Source: Motacilla alba alba (lineage: Eukaryota > Chordata > Aves > Passeriformes > Motacillidae). From it: 64,000 nucleotides of DNA. A program made the translations under genes and the position numbers. Shown here piece after piece: positions 1 to 14,680 of the stretch (within the stretch, counting starts at the first letter, position 1; each line of letters begins with the position of its first letter). Location: assembly GCF_015832195.1 (NCBI RefSeq), contig NC_052027.1, positions 20,806,688 to 20,870,687 on the forward strand. Reading direction: 5' to 3'. The notes below the pieces were generated by a model. The model searched no databases. It saw only the letters and a program-made list of their open reading frames with translations, and was not told where the DNA came from.

Positions 1-3000
1 AAACCTTCCATGAGCACATGGCTGCATTTAATGTCTCTTCCAATACCTTAAAATAGCTCTATTTGCTTTTCTTTTGTCATGACGCTTCACTCGAAGGCTG
101 GAGCAAGAGTATTTTCTCACTTGATTAATGTCCCCCTAGCAAAATGACTTATAAATAGATATAGAGTGAGTGTTGCTGAAGTGTCGAGGGCTTGAGCCTG
201 TCTACCACTCTGGGTTTCATAACCATGAACATGCTGCTTTCCAAAGCTTAGTCCTCCTCTTTGCCATACTGCTGACTCAAAAATAGGCCTGTGTTAGGTT
301 TTTTCACAACCACCATATGGTGCCTAGAAAACCTTTGGTACATTTGCAGTTCCCTGGGGCCTGCTCTGGATTTAAGAAGTAGATTTCTGAGGATGGCAAT
401 CACTTATGGCAGCTCAAGCAATTTTAGGGGTATTTTTTTACATCTTTTCTAGTGCTTAATGTTTGTCCAGCAAAGAGGCAACATCTGAAGACAAGTGGCT
501 CCTCAGTGAAACTGTGTATTGCCTTTTCAATACATCAGATTTGATGTCTCTTGATCTAAAACACTTGCTTCTGGAACCAAAGTACACAGAAGTGTGAGAT
601 TTCTCTTCAGGTCTCTAAGCACGTCCCCTCTTACCTGTACCCCTCCGCCTGCCATTTGTCTGGCTTATCTCTTACCTGCTTTTCTCAGTAGTTTTTATTT
701 TAAAAATCCTTTTGCAAACAGAATTGAAAATTGTGCTGCAGGTGAGGCTGTGATGTGGATCTCAAATAGGATGTGGTTACATTTGCTGTGGCATTTATCT
801 AGATTGTTATCCATCTTCTCACATTTTATAATATAGCCACAGCCACACTCTGATCAGCTTCCTTTAATTTCATCCCTGCAATGTCTGGAGATGCTTCAAG
901 TTTCTTTTCTATTGGGTTGTTTCTTTTCTAGTGAGTTGTTTTTCATTAATCCTAAATTTTATCCATTTTGTGGCTTGGTTGGTTACATTCATCTGGAGTT
1001 TTCAGGTTTTATCTTTTAAATGAAAATTCTCCTTGAAAGCTGTGATTTGAGTCATCCACATTTACTTCCTTGCCCTCTTTGCTCTAACGCCTTCTGCAGT
1101 TTCTTCTGTTCCAGAAATGAGAATAATTAGTACCCACTCTTAATTTTATAGTTTTGGAGTGTACTATTTTTGCTAGAATGAACATTCCCCTTCTTCTGAA
1201 TGTGTTTAAAGACAGCTGGAGGTAGGTGACTTGATCTGAATAAATTAACAACTAAACTTCCTTACAGAACAGACCAAGATGTATTTTGATGAGTTAATTC
1301 ATTATTTCCTGTTTTTTTTTTTTTTCTGGAAACTGGTTTTGACTCCCACAATGGAAACAGAAATATTTAATAACAATCATACAGGTCACCTTCTTCAAAC
1401 CACTGAAATCTCAAGCACATGCTCCAGATTGTGCTGCCTTTTGTTTTGGGGAGACTTCTGCCCATTTTATATCTCCAGGCCTTTGATCAACATTTTCCAA
1501 GTATCTAATATGTAGCTGTCATTAATTACAAAGTAAATAAAAATAAATGAGATCGTACTCTCATTATGAAACTCGTTTAGAACAAATACAACAGACTGAA
1601 ATTAATCTACAGGGGATGTAATATAACCCACAGGAGATTAACTGAGCACTCTCATAAGCATGGATTTACTGGAATAAGTCATTGGAAGTAGGTGCTTTTA
1701 GACAAGACCCATTAGACTCTGGAATTTTCATTAAAGACATTTCAAATGTTAGCTGGGAGAACAGTTCAGCAGATCAGTTCCTCTGGCTGAGTTAATTATT
1801 GTGGCTTTGAAACACACAGTCAGTTTCAGACACAGGGATTGACCAACTCCTGCCTAATGCATCCACCTGGTGAAGTACAGAAACAGCCTCGTGGTGCTGA
1901 ACTCCCACCACAGCTGGGTAAAGAGCTCCCCAGCAAGAGTGACCCTGGTGAGAAATATGTGCAAGAGACAGCTGACAGAAACAGAGTAGCTTAGAATGTT
2001 GCAAGAATAGATTAGAGAGGTGGGTTAGTGATAAACAGGAATGGATTAACAGTTGGACTCAATCTTAGGCAACCTTTCCAGCCTTAGTGATTCTGAGATT
2101 CTGTCCCTCCATGTGTTGCACAGACTGAGCAGCAACAAGGGCTCTCTGCAGCAGCAGGCACAGCTCCACCTCAACCTCACCTGGGGACAACAACTCCCCA
2201 CCAGAGATTCCCTTTGCTCAGATTCCACCATCCACACAACCAGCTGGCACTCAGCAAAGGGACCTGCCCTTTTTGTTAGATGTTTTTTCTTTATGTTTTC
2301 CACTTGTGTGTTTCAAACACTTTATCTGGTGGAAACACGCTGCACAGAGGAACAGCAGAGGCATTTCCTTGTTAAAGCAAATAGTATTTTGAGAAACCTA
2401 AGACCTTAACTGCTATAATAAAAACAAGCAGGATAATGCACACTGCCATAAGTGCACTTGTGAAATAATTTGCAGTTTCTAACCATGAAACAACAGAAAG
2501 GAAATGCTACAGACATTCTTGCCAGTGCTGCAATGGGTGTATGCCTCACTGGTCCAGACTCAGCACAGCGAGCAGGAGCTGCCTGTTTGAAGCAGGCTCT
2601 CACCCCTGGCTCACTAACCAGTTCCTCACTATCATGAACCAGCAGCAATGGGAAGATGCACAAGGGTCTTGCAATCTTTCTACCAGGTTTCAGGAGTTTA
2701 TAGGGAAACATGCTGATTCCAGCAACTGATTCTGGAGCTGAAGTTAATGAACATAACAGCAGATAGAAACAGTTTCAGATACAGAAAAATAAGGAAAACC
2801 AGCAGGGAAACACTGATGGGGAGTTAAAAAAACCTTTGGTCAAGTTTTTTTTACTAGGTCATTGTTTCTGCTGTCAGAGAGGACATACCTTACCAAAGAG
2901 AGACAGTTCGAGTGCAACTGCAGAGAGGTGTTGTTTTCTGCTGCAGCTGGATAAAGACTCACACCGTCCAAAAACACTTTCTGATGCCAATAACACAAAT

Positions 3001-3559
3001 AAAGTACATGGTGCACCATACTTTTAACAGCCTCCTGCTTTCAGCAGTTCTCCAGCTTGTTGTGTGTTTTCATTAAGGCTTCACTGCCATGCAACTCTAT
3101 TCCTAACTCATGTTAACTTTGTTCAGACCTTCCTTCTGCAATACAAACGAGTTTCTTCAAAGGAAGACTACTCAATGGCAAGAGGTAAAGGACCAGGCAA
3201 TGTCAGTTATGTATCACAGCTAAGCTGTGAGGGAAGCCTGGTTTGAGGCTCATTTCAGTGAGCTGTGCTTCCTCTACCTGCACATTCCCTTCAACATGTT
3301 CTGAAGGCAAGACATGAAACAGCTGGATAAGATGTGCTCATCAGGTGAGGGCGCTGCATGTGTGGAGTGGCAGCAGTAGTTAATACCTCCGCTTCCTTAC
3401 CTTTTCTGGGAGCTGAGATACACAGAATCTGAGATAGACCTGGTAAACCTTATTTAAAAACATGACAGTAAAAAATATCTAAATGCAAATATGTAAAAAA
3501 TCAAAGTTTGATGGTAGTGGCTGCCCAGTTTTGTGACTCTTGATCTAAAATGAAGATAT

Positions 3560-3617
3560 GGGTGGGAACAAGTTGACCGTTAAGGCCCTTTCCGACCTAA
3601 ACCATTCTGTGATTTTA
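3560..3617 (+). mobile_element. CR1 3' tail
   Basis: TTAAGGCCCTTTCCGACC then AAACCATTCTGTGATTTTA. Confidence 0.7.
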
Positions 3618-4984
3618 TTTATCACAGCTGTAAACCAAGTAAAACCAAGCCAAGTATGGCACTAACCAGCTAACTGATGATAAAGTGAATTTTAAGAATA
3701 TTGTCTTTATCATTAAAAGAAGACTGTATTAGTATGCACAAGAGAGTAAAGCAAAGCTGTCTTTATAAAAAACTGAGCAAGGGTTTCTTGCTAAATTTAG
3801 ACTAGATCAAGAGACATAGAGAGGGTTTCTGCCTGTTTTCATCACGTTATTTTATACTGGATATGTTTTTAACAATAATAGGACACCCTAGGAAGGATGC
3901 AAAGAGCTGTCAGTGGTTTTCACTGAATGCTGTGACATTTCCAGAGTACTCTGAATGATTCAAATAATGAAGAAATGTGATAACTTCTGGATAAAACCCC
4001 TGTTGGATCGTTACTAGCTGAATATTGCCTAAATACCTTTTGAGTGTTAAATTGCCTCAGAAGGAATGAAGAGAGGAGTGATTTTGCTATATTCCCACCT
4101 TGCTCAGCCAAGGACTGGATGAGATACATTTGCTTGGAGAAAAACAAAAGAAAAAATTTAAAAAGTAAAAGAAATAGCTCTTGGATCATAAATTCTGATG
4201 CATCATAACTTAACAGTGTTCATTCCTGTCAGTCAGAACGTATTAAAACAACACACTGTCATTAACAGCACAACATCCACCACTTCAGGATAGTTGCATT
4301 TTCCAAGCAAATTAAGGCCCCATCCAGCCTTACCTGGATACATCATTCTAAGAATCCAAAAGGCCTTCCATTGAATTACAGCCAATTTAAATATGTTTCT
4401 TCTTATTGTTTCTTAAAACCAAATACATTACACCTTTTTTTTTTTTTTCTGCAAACTCAAAAGGTCACAAAGGCATGGGATAGAGTTAAAGAATTGCAGG
4501 TTTTCCTAGAGGCATGAATTTTCCATATCTGGTTCAACTCCTAAAGTTTTTAAATGACAGATTCAAAAGGAATTTGAGCAGATTTTGGAGCACCCTCCTG
4601 GAACCCATCTGTGTATCTTTGTCTTCTCTGGGTGCATCCTGCATTCTAAGCCCCCTTGACAGAGCTGTCCATCTGCTCTCCGTGTTCTGAGTGTGGTGTG
4701 TGGGGCCCTTTGGAGTGCAGTGCCATGGGAACAGCTCATGGTCTTTCCGTCTCCGTGCTCCCACCGGAGTTGCATGCTCCTCTCCATCTCTGCAGCCTTC
4801 CCCTGGGGTCTGAGCCAACCTCCACTTCTCTATTTTCTCACAGACAAAGATAGAAAAAATTACTTCGGGGGCAAAACTTCAGAACTAGACAGAGTTGTTG
4901 CTTAGCTACACACAGGCATTTACATTTGTATCGCCTGTCAAGAGGAAAAAAGATAACTCTATTGGAGTGGCAGGGATAAAACAG

Positions 4985-5115
4985 CACTGTAGAGAGGTCA
5001 CCCAGCCCAGCCTGATGTTTTGAGGCAGGCTCCTCAAAGCATGCACCACTCCTGCCAAGTTACATGTTGTTCCAGCCTGTTCCTAGTAGACCTCCAGTGG
5101 GTGGATAATCCACAT
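4985..5115 (-). mobile_element. Possible old CR1 fragment
   Basis: GAGAGGTCACCCAGCCCAGC and a following diverged stretch resemble the reversed CR1 3' region without the terminal repeats. Confidence 0.35.
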
Positions 5116-6164
5116 CTCACAATGCAGGCCAGAGGCCAGAGCCCCGGTAGAGGATCCTTCCCTCACACCAACAATGGTCCTTTTTATTCTGTTCTGGCAA
5201 ACACAGAAAGGGATTTCTTCTATCCCATAGATCAGGCTAATTCTCTTGCTTGGTTGGTTTTTGCCAGCTGAGCTTTGAAGATGCCCAATAATTCTAGTCC
5301 TGCAAGAGTGTTACGAGCTGTTCTCTGATGAGCACATCATCAAGGATAACACTTGAATGGTTTTTAAATTGTTTCTCTTAGTCATAGCCTTAAAATAAAA
5401 GGAGGCAGAAGAAAAAGTACAAGCTTTAGACAAATGTAAAAGGAATGCTTAGACACTGTGAAAACCAAGGGAGAACATAATTACAGACCATGTTTCACTG
5501 AGAGCATGATTCATTAGAGAAGACTAAAAAACACTTTAAACATATATATCTAACTGTTTGGCTGATAATAAAAGTGATAATTAAAAACTCCAGACACTTT
5601 GGGACTCCTCAAATCCCTCAGATTCTTACATCCAGAAATACAAATCAGAGCACATCCTCAGGTGGTGCACGGAGTGTTCCAGTTCCCCCAGCTGCCAGAT
5701 GGCTGCTGCAGTTGCAGAGCGTCTGGACCTTGGACAAAACACACATGCAGACCTCAGGGATGGTGGCAAACAGGAGCTGGTTGTACATATGGCTGATGTT
5801 TGAGTGGTGCATGAGCCCCATGAGGCTGGGCTGGCTGTGAACAACCACATGCCCCAGCAATGTGGGGTGTGCCAGTAATCTCAGAGAGCAGCCAGGGGAG
5901 GTACTTCCAATTCAAAGATACTTGAAAAGGCCATTTCCACCCCCAGTACACTCAACCTGCACCTGTACAATATTACTGGAAGCTCACTACGTCACAGCAC
6001 ATTGTGTGTTCCATCAGAGAAGTAGTTTGAGCCCGAGTTATCAGCAATGTATTGCCAAGATTGCAAGGAGCAGGGTCATTTCAGACATGCACAAGGACAC
6101 AGCAGCAGCATGGTTTTGATTACGGTTTTGCCCAGCTTCCCAGCAATGGAAAAGAAAAGCAAAA

Positions 6165-6272
6165 CTTGACATTTCTTTACTGAAAAAGTGGTAAAGCATT
6201 GGAACAGACTGCTTATGGCAGTAATGGAGTAGTACGGCCAACAGGTAAGGCCAGATTTAAGGTTCTATGATG
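6165..6272 (+). mobile_element. Old CR1 3' fragment
   Basis: Diverged TTTCTTTACTGAAAAAGTGG... to TTCTATGATGCC; a decayed CR1 end. Confidence 0.55.
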
Positions 6273-8513
6273 CCTGTCTTTTGTTGAGAAAAGTGAAAGA
6301 AAAAGAAATCTGTTGATATCTGATCACTTATGAGATGTACTCCAACAGGATTTACATGAGCACCCACATACTCAAGATGTTGTCTGACGTGTGTAAATGC
6401 AGGTATATAAAAATAGATACGTGTATTGATTAACTCCCACAGCAGTCCAAACCTTCCAGCTATTAGAAACTCCAAAAAGGCAGTCAACTTGCTTAAAAGT
6501 TTAAGGAAAAGCTACTTTTCAGGTTTTACTATTCTGCATTCAGTCCAAGAGCATTGCAGAAGTCTCAAGGCATGCTTAGAGAGACATAATCATGCTGGTA
6601 AAATAACCTCAAGATGCTTTTGTGGAAACCTATACTATGCTGTGTCCCTGAAGTCCCATCATCCCATGAAGATAATGTTTCCATAATGAAATTGCAGCTG
6701 CATGATATTACCACCATTGCATTTTAAGAACACATGCTTAACTGTGTAAGAAAATGAACAAGAGCACTGGAAAAAGCCATTGCACAGTAATCATACTCTA
6801 GGCAATTTTCTTTAAAAAAAATTGAAAAAACCCAGCAACCCTGATCTTACATAAGTTAATTGCGGAGGTGAAAAAATGTAATGGGAGGCGCTAGAATTGT
6901 GCCACAGTTAAAACAAAACAGTCAGCAAGACAAATTACGGACTGCTTTTAAAATTAATATCAAACGCCAGCACGAAAAACTAAATATGTAAACATCTTGG
7001 CCAAAATTCAGCTCTTTTCTTAAAATCAAATGTACAGACTCCTCTTTGAAGCCTACAATGTATCCTTTGTGCCTCTGCCTAGCAACAAGCTGCTGGGGCT
7101 GGATGCTCTCAGGAGGAACACTCCTATTGCCCAGACTTACCATCTCTTCACATCTTCTGCTGGGTTTTTAGGGGGAGTCAGTCCTATTTCAGGTTTTCTC
7201 CACACCCATTCTGTCTGAAGCAATGGGTAAGGTGGGTAGGCTGCAGAGATCTTACATTAAACAGACTAATGGTGAGCTGTATTCTGTCACTGCACAGTTG
7301 TATTCACAATTACAGTCTCACACTCAATGTTGATTGTGTTTACTGGCAAGACCTATCTTGTAAATGATGACCAATGCACCTAATGGCTTTTAACTTATTT
7401 ATAGGACTGCACAAAGGCTTTAGACCCTACCTTTGCTCTCATATTGCCAAAGACTATAATTAAATTTTAATTGACAGCCTGAATCCACCCAGGAGTTATT
7501 TCCTCACCTCTCCCAAGGGCTTGCAGGGTATTATTGTTCCCTGGACCTGGCTTGCACTTAGAGCTGAAAAGTGCTCACAGGAGCATTAGGGTTTTTACCA
7601 AGCCTAATTCAAGCCCCAGATCTAGAATAATGAGTAACACACCTAACCTTTATCTGAATCAAAGGCTTTTCCATTTTATGTGATGGATTAGAATTCCTGA
7701 GGATGGTGGCAATTCCCCATGGGAGGGCTGCCAGCAATCCACCATGTACCTGCATGAATGCCTCCTACAGCTCCAGTCTGAACAGAGAAACCCCTTGACT
7801 AGTGGTCTCTGACCCTGTTTGTCAATTATGAGGTTTGGTAAACTCTGTAAAGAGGATATCTTTGCTCTTCCAGCCTACACCTCATCAGAAAAAGACTTTC
7901 TGCCAGAACCAAAGGTCACCTTTGCAGCTGGGGTTGGAAGCTGTGGAGTGTCCCCCAGAAATGAGGGAAGTAAAGCAGTGGCAGAAGAGAGCACACATAA
8001 AGGTATTTGTCTCTGTGCATGTTCACTTAACTTCATTTCCATTTTACACAAAACCCTCTCCTACCCAAAACCACCCCAACAAGACCCCACAGCAATACAG
8101 ATTTTAATTAAGGTTTGTTTTTTTTTTTTTTCCACGCAGGCTGTGCAAGTCAATGGGACATTTGATATAGGCAGTATATTTTTATTCTGGAAGCAGTCTG
8201 GTTCTCCTTCCTGCCAGTGTATATTATTCCTAAAAAAGACTACCAGCTAAGGGAAACCCACAGCTACAGACTCTGTATGAACCAAGTCTGAAAAAAGAAA
8301 AGTTATTGTAGGCAAGGGAGATCAAACATGCAAGCTACACAACAGGTATTGAATGTCTTTTATATACATTTTTTTTCATTTTAACACAAACATCTTTATA
8401 TGTTTTATTGCAGTCTTGGTTCACATTCAACACAGCAAAAGCTCACTGCAGGATTTTCTTCAACTTTGACAAGATCTGGATCAACTCACAAAAATACAGC
8501 CTCTCTTTCCACT

Positions 8514-8610
8514 ACAGAATCACAGAATGGGTCAGGTTGGAAGAGACCACAGTGGGCTCACCCAGCCCAAACTCCCTAAGGTCACTGGGAGCACTCTCCC
8601 ATAAAAGATG
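8514..8610 (-). mobile_element. CR1 3' fragment
   Basis: CAGAATCACAGAATGGGTC, GGTTGGAAGAGACC, then CACCCAGCCCAAACTCC. Confidence 0.8.
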
Positions 8611-11386
8611 CAGAGTACACACAGGCATGACAAGCAAGGGGCTCACCCACACATCCACAACTTGGAAATCGTGTTGGTAGCAGCTCCCTGCCCATGAGTG
8701 ACTTCACCTCAACAATCGAAAGTGTCTTTAAAGATGCATCAGGACGATTGCTCTGCACTGGCAGACTCAGGAATGTTGTCTAGCAGCCAGTACACCCAGC
8801 TGTGCTCTGTACCACAGTACCACCCAGTTACGATATAAATACTGAAGTGGGGTAGGCAATTTAACTCTCTTTCCAGTGCATTTTTCAGTATAGATATTAG
8901 GGAGATAATGCCTGGCTGTGCCAGGTTGTTTCTCAAATCACTAGCCCCATGAAAACACATTTTCAATTATGTTTGCATATGTCTGCAGATCTTCTCCTTA
9001 ATTGGGCTGTTGGCCTTTCCACTAACACATAGGTGCTTTTCACAGCAAGTCTATAGTGAATTGTGTTTGAAGAGAATGGCCCTAGATATCCTTGAGCTTC
9101 TTTAAATCAAAGCAAGCTGTAGCTCTAAACCTGAGCAGATACAGAGAGAGAGAGACACAAGAAATACTTTTTAAATCGTACTCTCCTTTTGCTAATTCAG
9201 TGGCACAGCAGAAAAACCTGTGCAAAAGTCTACGATTGTATTCTAGAATCATACTTTGAAAGACTAACCTCAAATGTACTCTCTACAGGCCTGGTTTACC
9301 TTTTACTAAAAGCCTTTTGCTTCCTATGAGTAATTTCTGAAAGCATGTTTCAGCATACTCTTGATTTTTGGCTTCTAACTTGAGCTGGAAACTGAGAGCA
9401 GCTTTCTTGTTTTAGTGCATACCCAGGCTCCTCAGCACAGCAGAAATCTCAGGGCATCTGATGGCCTCAGCACAAAGCTGCTTTTTGTTCTGCCTATCTG
9501 GAGCCCACTTGATGTGATGGCATGACAGGTCTTGCTGCAGGGAAAGCCTTGCACACCACAGCACAGCTCCATGGCAGATCTGCTCCCAGGGAAACTCTCC
9601 ACAGGCACAGAGACAGCAGCTTTCCCCACAGCCTTCCCAAAACGGCAGAAATCCTGAACCTCAGCTCTCACTCAGTATTACCTACAGACACAGTTGTATC
9701 ACTTTCTTTGTTTGCAGCTGCTTAACCAGGCTTTATCTCATGATTTAACAGGTCCCTTTATTTTGATTATTCAGGAATTTTAAGAGTTTTGATAAAACCT
9801 TTGTGAAAAATGTAAGTTAAACACACCAGCCATTTTCAAGTTGTCCCAAAGAATCAAAGCAGGTTAAAAAACTTCAACATGCAGTTGGTTAATTTGTGCT
9901 GGTTTGGCTCTATGGGGCTGTGGTTTTTTCAAGCCTTGTGTAACTGTCCTTGATTGTACTTTCAATTAATTCCTAAATGGACAGTAATGCTGTCTACAGT
10001 GAGGCACATTGCTTAAAAGCAAAACAAATAATTTCTTGAGATCATTACTACAACATGGTAACATAATCATGTATTTTGTGCCTTGAGCAGCATCAGGATA
10101 AACTGACTCAGAGCACTGACCAAAGATGCCCTTCCCTACTGCTTTTGACAGATTTATTTTAAAGAGAAAGAAAAAAAAAATTTAAAAAAAAATCTATTGT
10201 GGGATAGCCAGAGAAACTGACAGACAAGCTTTGTATAAACTTAGTAGATTAAATTTCCTTTAATAAACTGGAGCCATTTCAATAACAATAATAGAATCCT
10301 AGAGGTTAGTTTCCAACATTTCATCCCATATAACAGTGCAATTCCACTTTGCATTGTTTTCTCTATGACTTGGATGAACAACCATCTAAAGGCAGGATGT
10401 TGGGAGGATTTACATTGTGAACTCACCTTCAGACCTTGCCCTAAGGCTACCAAAATAATTTTAAATTCCTGGAAAGCCACACTGATCCCATGTCTCAGTG
10501 AAAATGGAATAAATATATAATTTCTTTTTCTAACAGCTTTGCTATTCTGCCAGAACAGAACAGGATGGATCTCTTTACATGCTAGCTCATACATATACCT
10601 CTTATTTTATCTCATTATATAGATGCTTTTAAGAGAAAATTAATAAGGGCCCAAGATATCAAAGCTGAAGTTTTCTGGAGTTTTAACTCTGATTTCTTTA
10701 ATACAGTAAGACAAAAATTATTTGGAACATATATGTAACTAGAAACTGGCACCTCTCAAGTTGGAACATTTGGACATCTTAGTTTTCCTACAATATTTTC
10801 AGACAGGTAGTTTGGAAAACAGCCCCAGTTTTAAGCTTTTCATGCTCATGCCAGATATGCTAGGCTTGGGAGAAATGTGGTTTTAGGAGGTAAGTGACCG
10901 ACCAGTAGCAATTAAGTACATCAGAGCAGTTTTACCTCTCACACTTTGCATTTCTCCTGACAGTAGTTCTTTTATGTCTATGCTCGAGGTATTAATGCCT
11001 CACTTCCCATGCAGCCAGCACCACTGCAGAAGCATCTGCCAGGGAAATCTTCAATGTTACTTACCCAGAAGGAGACTAACCATAATTGTTGACAATAATA
11101 CCTGTCAATATTTACACCATAATATAAACACAGTGGCTGGGGCATGGTGCAGCCAGGCTAAGGAGTCCACATACAGATTTCTTTTTCATCTTCCTCAATC
11201 ATCTTTATATACCACTGATATTAAAAAAATGCAGCATTTCCAAGCTAGGGTGAAATTCTGTGTTTTCCTTTCTTAAAAATATGAAAGTGCTAATTTCTGT
11301 CTTGGTCATTTTCTTTTTTAACCTTTCCAAAATACCTGTTCTGTATTTTGAGTCTATAGTTGCAATGCTTTTTGAGACTGCCCAGT

Positions 11387-11495
11387 GTTGTGGTTTAAGT
11401 ATTCATTACTCTTAAACACTACCATTAGAGTTTCTCTTCTGAAATAAAACACAAGAGCCTAGAGATGCAGCACACAACAGCATCCAAACCACAAC
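11387..11495. repeat. 109-bp unit with 10-bp terminal inverted repeats
   Basis: GTTGTGGTTT at 11387-11396 and its exact reverse complement AAACCACAAC at 11486-11495. The 8-bp flanks TGCCCAGT and TGCCCTGG agree at 6 of 8 positions. It could be a non-autonomous DNA element or an LTR scrap. Confidence 0.35.
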
Positions 11496-12351
11496 TGCCC
11501 TGGCCTCAGCATTAGGACATTTCCTGTCTCTGTCATTGATTACCTCTGGTTTGTATATTAATCCTGCAGGCAAGTAATGGCAGAGAGAAACATAAATTCG
11601 TATCTCAATCCTTCTGCCTACTTAGGAAGTCAGAAAAATGGTTTCATGGTGCTCAAGAAGGAAATCCTCAGAAGGGACTGATGACTTCCCTTGAATTATA
11701 ACCCTTTTACAATCCATCACGCTGATTTAGGGCCGCACAGTTCGCCCTCCTGACAGCCACCACACTGCAGTGATTCTCTACAGCCCTACAGCAGAGACAG
11801 CTCTAGCCCAAAGATTAAATTCTGCCTGCATCCACACCTTGAGCCCAGCCTTCCCTGGACCTGTAGAAGCTGGCAGTGAATAAGAGCACAGGTGTGCAGA
11901 TGCAGGAACCTGGAGTCTGCTCCAAGCACTGGACGTAGCCAGTGTTTAGTCACTGCAAGCTCCCTTCGGAACCAGATCCACTACAGAACTTGCATTTAGC
12001 AGTGCTTCATCCTGAAGCAGCTGTGATCCCAAAGCAAATCAGGGGATTCTGTGGTTGCACCTAGTTGTTTTATCACAATGAGACTGGACACAGCCAGCAG
12101 TGCTGGATTTCCCTTTGGGGCTTACTCTCAATAGCATGCCTGGCTTGCCAGTGTTTTGAGGCAGCAACTTTTTCTCCTTTTATCCTCAGACATTCAAGTC
12201 ACCCAGCTTCAATGAAGATTCACAGCCTAGAATGGCTTTCCCCCTCCAGCAGATGTGTGAAATTCTTTTCTGAAATGTAGTGTGTTTTGCCTAATAAATT
12301 GCAGCAGTGTAGCTGTCAGAGCACTCAGCTAACTCCTTTGCCAACAGAAGC

Positions 12352-12959
12352 TGTCGCTGGCGGCTCCATGTGTCCACTTGGAGGCTCCTGGCTCGCGCCA
12401 GCACATCAGACAGCGGGGGACACTCTCCTGTTCCTCAGGGGGTCGGGAGGGGGGCTAAGACTTTTGGCTTTGCTTGGGTGAGACACTCATGACGAAGGTG
12501 GAAGGAAGGAGTTGACTTCAGTCAGGGGTTAAGTCCAGGTTTATTGAGGAGAGCTCCAGACATAAGCACAACCTAGAGGAACCAACCAGCAGAAGCACAG
12601 AACTGGGCTGTGCAACACAACATAAACAGGGGTGGAAACAGGGGAGGAGATCACCCACCCACCGATGGGAATGTTTAGGGGCGGGGACCGGGAATATTGG
12701 CATTCCAGGAGACCAATAAAGATAGTTCAGGGGAGGGACCTCAGTGCCTGAGCCTATCACTCAACACCCCTAGTGGAAGTTTCTGGAATGGGGCGGGGGG
12801 GGGAAACAGGTTGACGAGTGATGGACAGGACACTGGGGAGGAGCTGAGGGGATGACTAAGCTATCCTTAGGGAAACTGGGCGTAGGAGTAACAAGACTGA
12901 CAAGGAGGAGGGAGGGGACAACAGGGGCAGAACCATTACCTTAGGGAGACACCGGAACA
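12352..12959 (-). mobile_element. Endogenous retrovirus LTR
   Basis: GC-rich block distinct from its flanks. Read on the minus strand it begins TGTTCCGGTG, has a long promoter-like region, then CTCAATAAACCTGG (AATAAA complementary to 12540-12545) and a U5-like tail ending GCCAGCGACA. TG...CA ends are visible but no convincing target duplication, so both borders may be off by tens of bases. No internal sequence was seen. Confidence 0.6.
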
Positions 12960-14680
12960 ATTTTTAGAAAATCATAACTGAACTTGAGATTACATCCACA
13001 ACTGAACAGCACAATACAACAAGAAGGCATTCAGGCCTGTGCCCCACACACCATAACCATGACTTTGTCACTGTCAGGGTCATGGTGATCTGCCTCTCAC
13101 ACTGCAGTCCTGTCACTTCCCCTGAAAATACTTGCTGGATCAGCAAAAGTGATTTTGGATTGACTTTCCCAAAGCAGTGCTGAGCAGCTCCGTGCTGGGC
13201 TGAGACCCTGAACTTCTTGCACTTCTGGGCACAACCCCAAATTTTTATCTAGTACTACCAACTTACCTTGTCTAAGGCCTATGATTTAAAGTAAAATGGC
13301 ATCTTCACCCTGTAGACCAGAGGGACGTCAGTCTTATCAATATAATCTAGACATCCCTGGGGTGGATGGGGAACAGCTCCATACTCAGATCCTCAGGGAG
13401 GTGAGTTAACCAGGGTTCAGCTTTCAGGCAGATTCAGCAGCGGGATGCTCAATGAAAGGATTACTTTAGGTAGAAGTACAGCTATTGATTTTGATCTCTG
13501 ACTAGACAGAGGGTTTAAAAACCACATTTGCAGATCTTAAGCCATTTATCTATGGGAAATTTCCTCCACACCTAATTATTTCAGTAACACTGGACTGATG
13601 TTCAACTCCTTCACATGAGTAATGGGAGCATTAAACAGAGATGTTGGCAGCACAGTTTGGCAATGGCAGAAACTGTCACAGCAAAGTTAAAAAAGTAAAA
13701 TATCCTAATGGGGCAGTTATCCTAAACTTACATTCCATGTAAGTTTCTACAAAGCTTCTATGAAAACAGACAGGAATTAATTTTAACAAATACCCTGTAA
13801 ATACAAGCTGTTTATATATCCATGGGCTATATAACTGACATTATTATATTCTTGATACCTTTTGTACTAATTTTATGTACTATTACCTCCATGATCACTG
13901 TACTCTAAGTCGAAGAAAATCATTCACAAGTAGTGCAATCATCATGATTTAATAAAAACACAACAGTCACACAGCAAGTAAAAGTAGAAAAACCAACAAC
14001 GGGAAATAATTGCTAGTATAAGGATCTAGTGAAGTGAAAACACAGCAACAGTGCTAATAAACTGGTTGTGTTGAAATTAGTTTTACACATGGCAACAAAT
14101 ATTTGGTGAAAAAAAAAGGAAGACAAAGACAGATGGCGCTGCTTTCATCAGGCAACAGGTCTTGCAAGAAAAAACCTTATGTATATATGAGGTTTTGGAG
14201 ATAGGAACCAGAAGAGAGAAATATTTGCAATCTCTCTCTGATAGTCCGCCAATAAAACACCAGAAAATTTGTATTTTTACAGGCAGCCCTCACCATAACT
14301 TCAGAGGGGAATGCAGACCATAGGCAGAAATAATGTCTACAGGTTCTTCTGGGGGCACTCAGCACTTCAAGGTGAAACGGATTTTAAAATTTCCTTATGT
14401 ATCATATTTAATGGTTTCAGTCCAGTCTAGTCTATAGGCTGAGATTTTACCACATCCCAAAGCTATCAAGTTCTTTTAATGTGAGCTTTAAAAGCAATGC
14501 TAAGAACTCCAGAAAGCCAACTATCCTTCTCTGGTTCAACCACAAGCTACTGGGCAAACTGTGAGTGATGCTGCATGAAATTCAAGCAAAATTATCACAA
14601 TAGTGATTTGTGTCCATAAAATTCCATCTGAGCTTGAATTTCCCCTTACTATTTTAAACTGTGTGTCAGTAGTAAACAAC
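12960..14680. other. Intergenic DNA between two LTRs
   Basis: No gene or repeat family was recognised. Confidence 0.6.

Larger units (their letters stand above)
1..12351. other. Intergenic DNA left of NINJ1
   Basis: AT-rich unique sequence with a few CR1 scraps and the small inverted-repeat unit at 11.4 kb. All open frames are short and lack splice context. No exon of the mammalian neighbour on this side (WNK2) was recognised. Confidence 0.6.
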
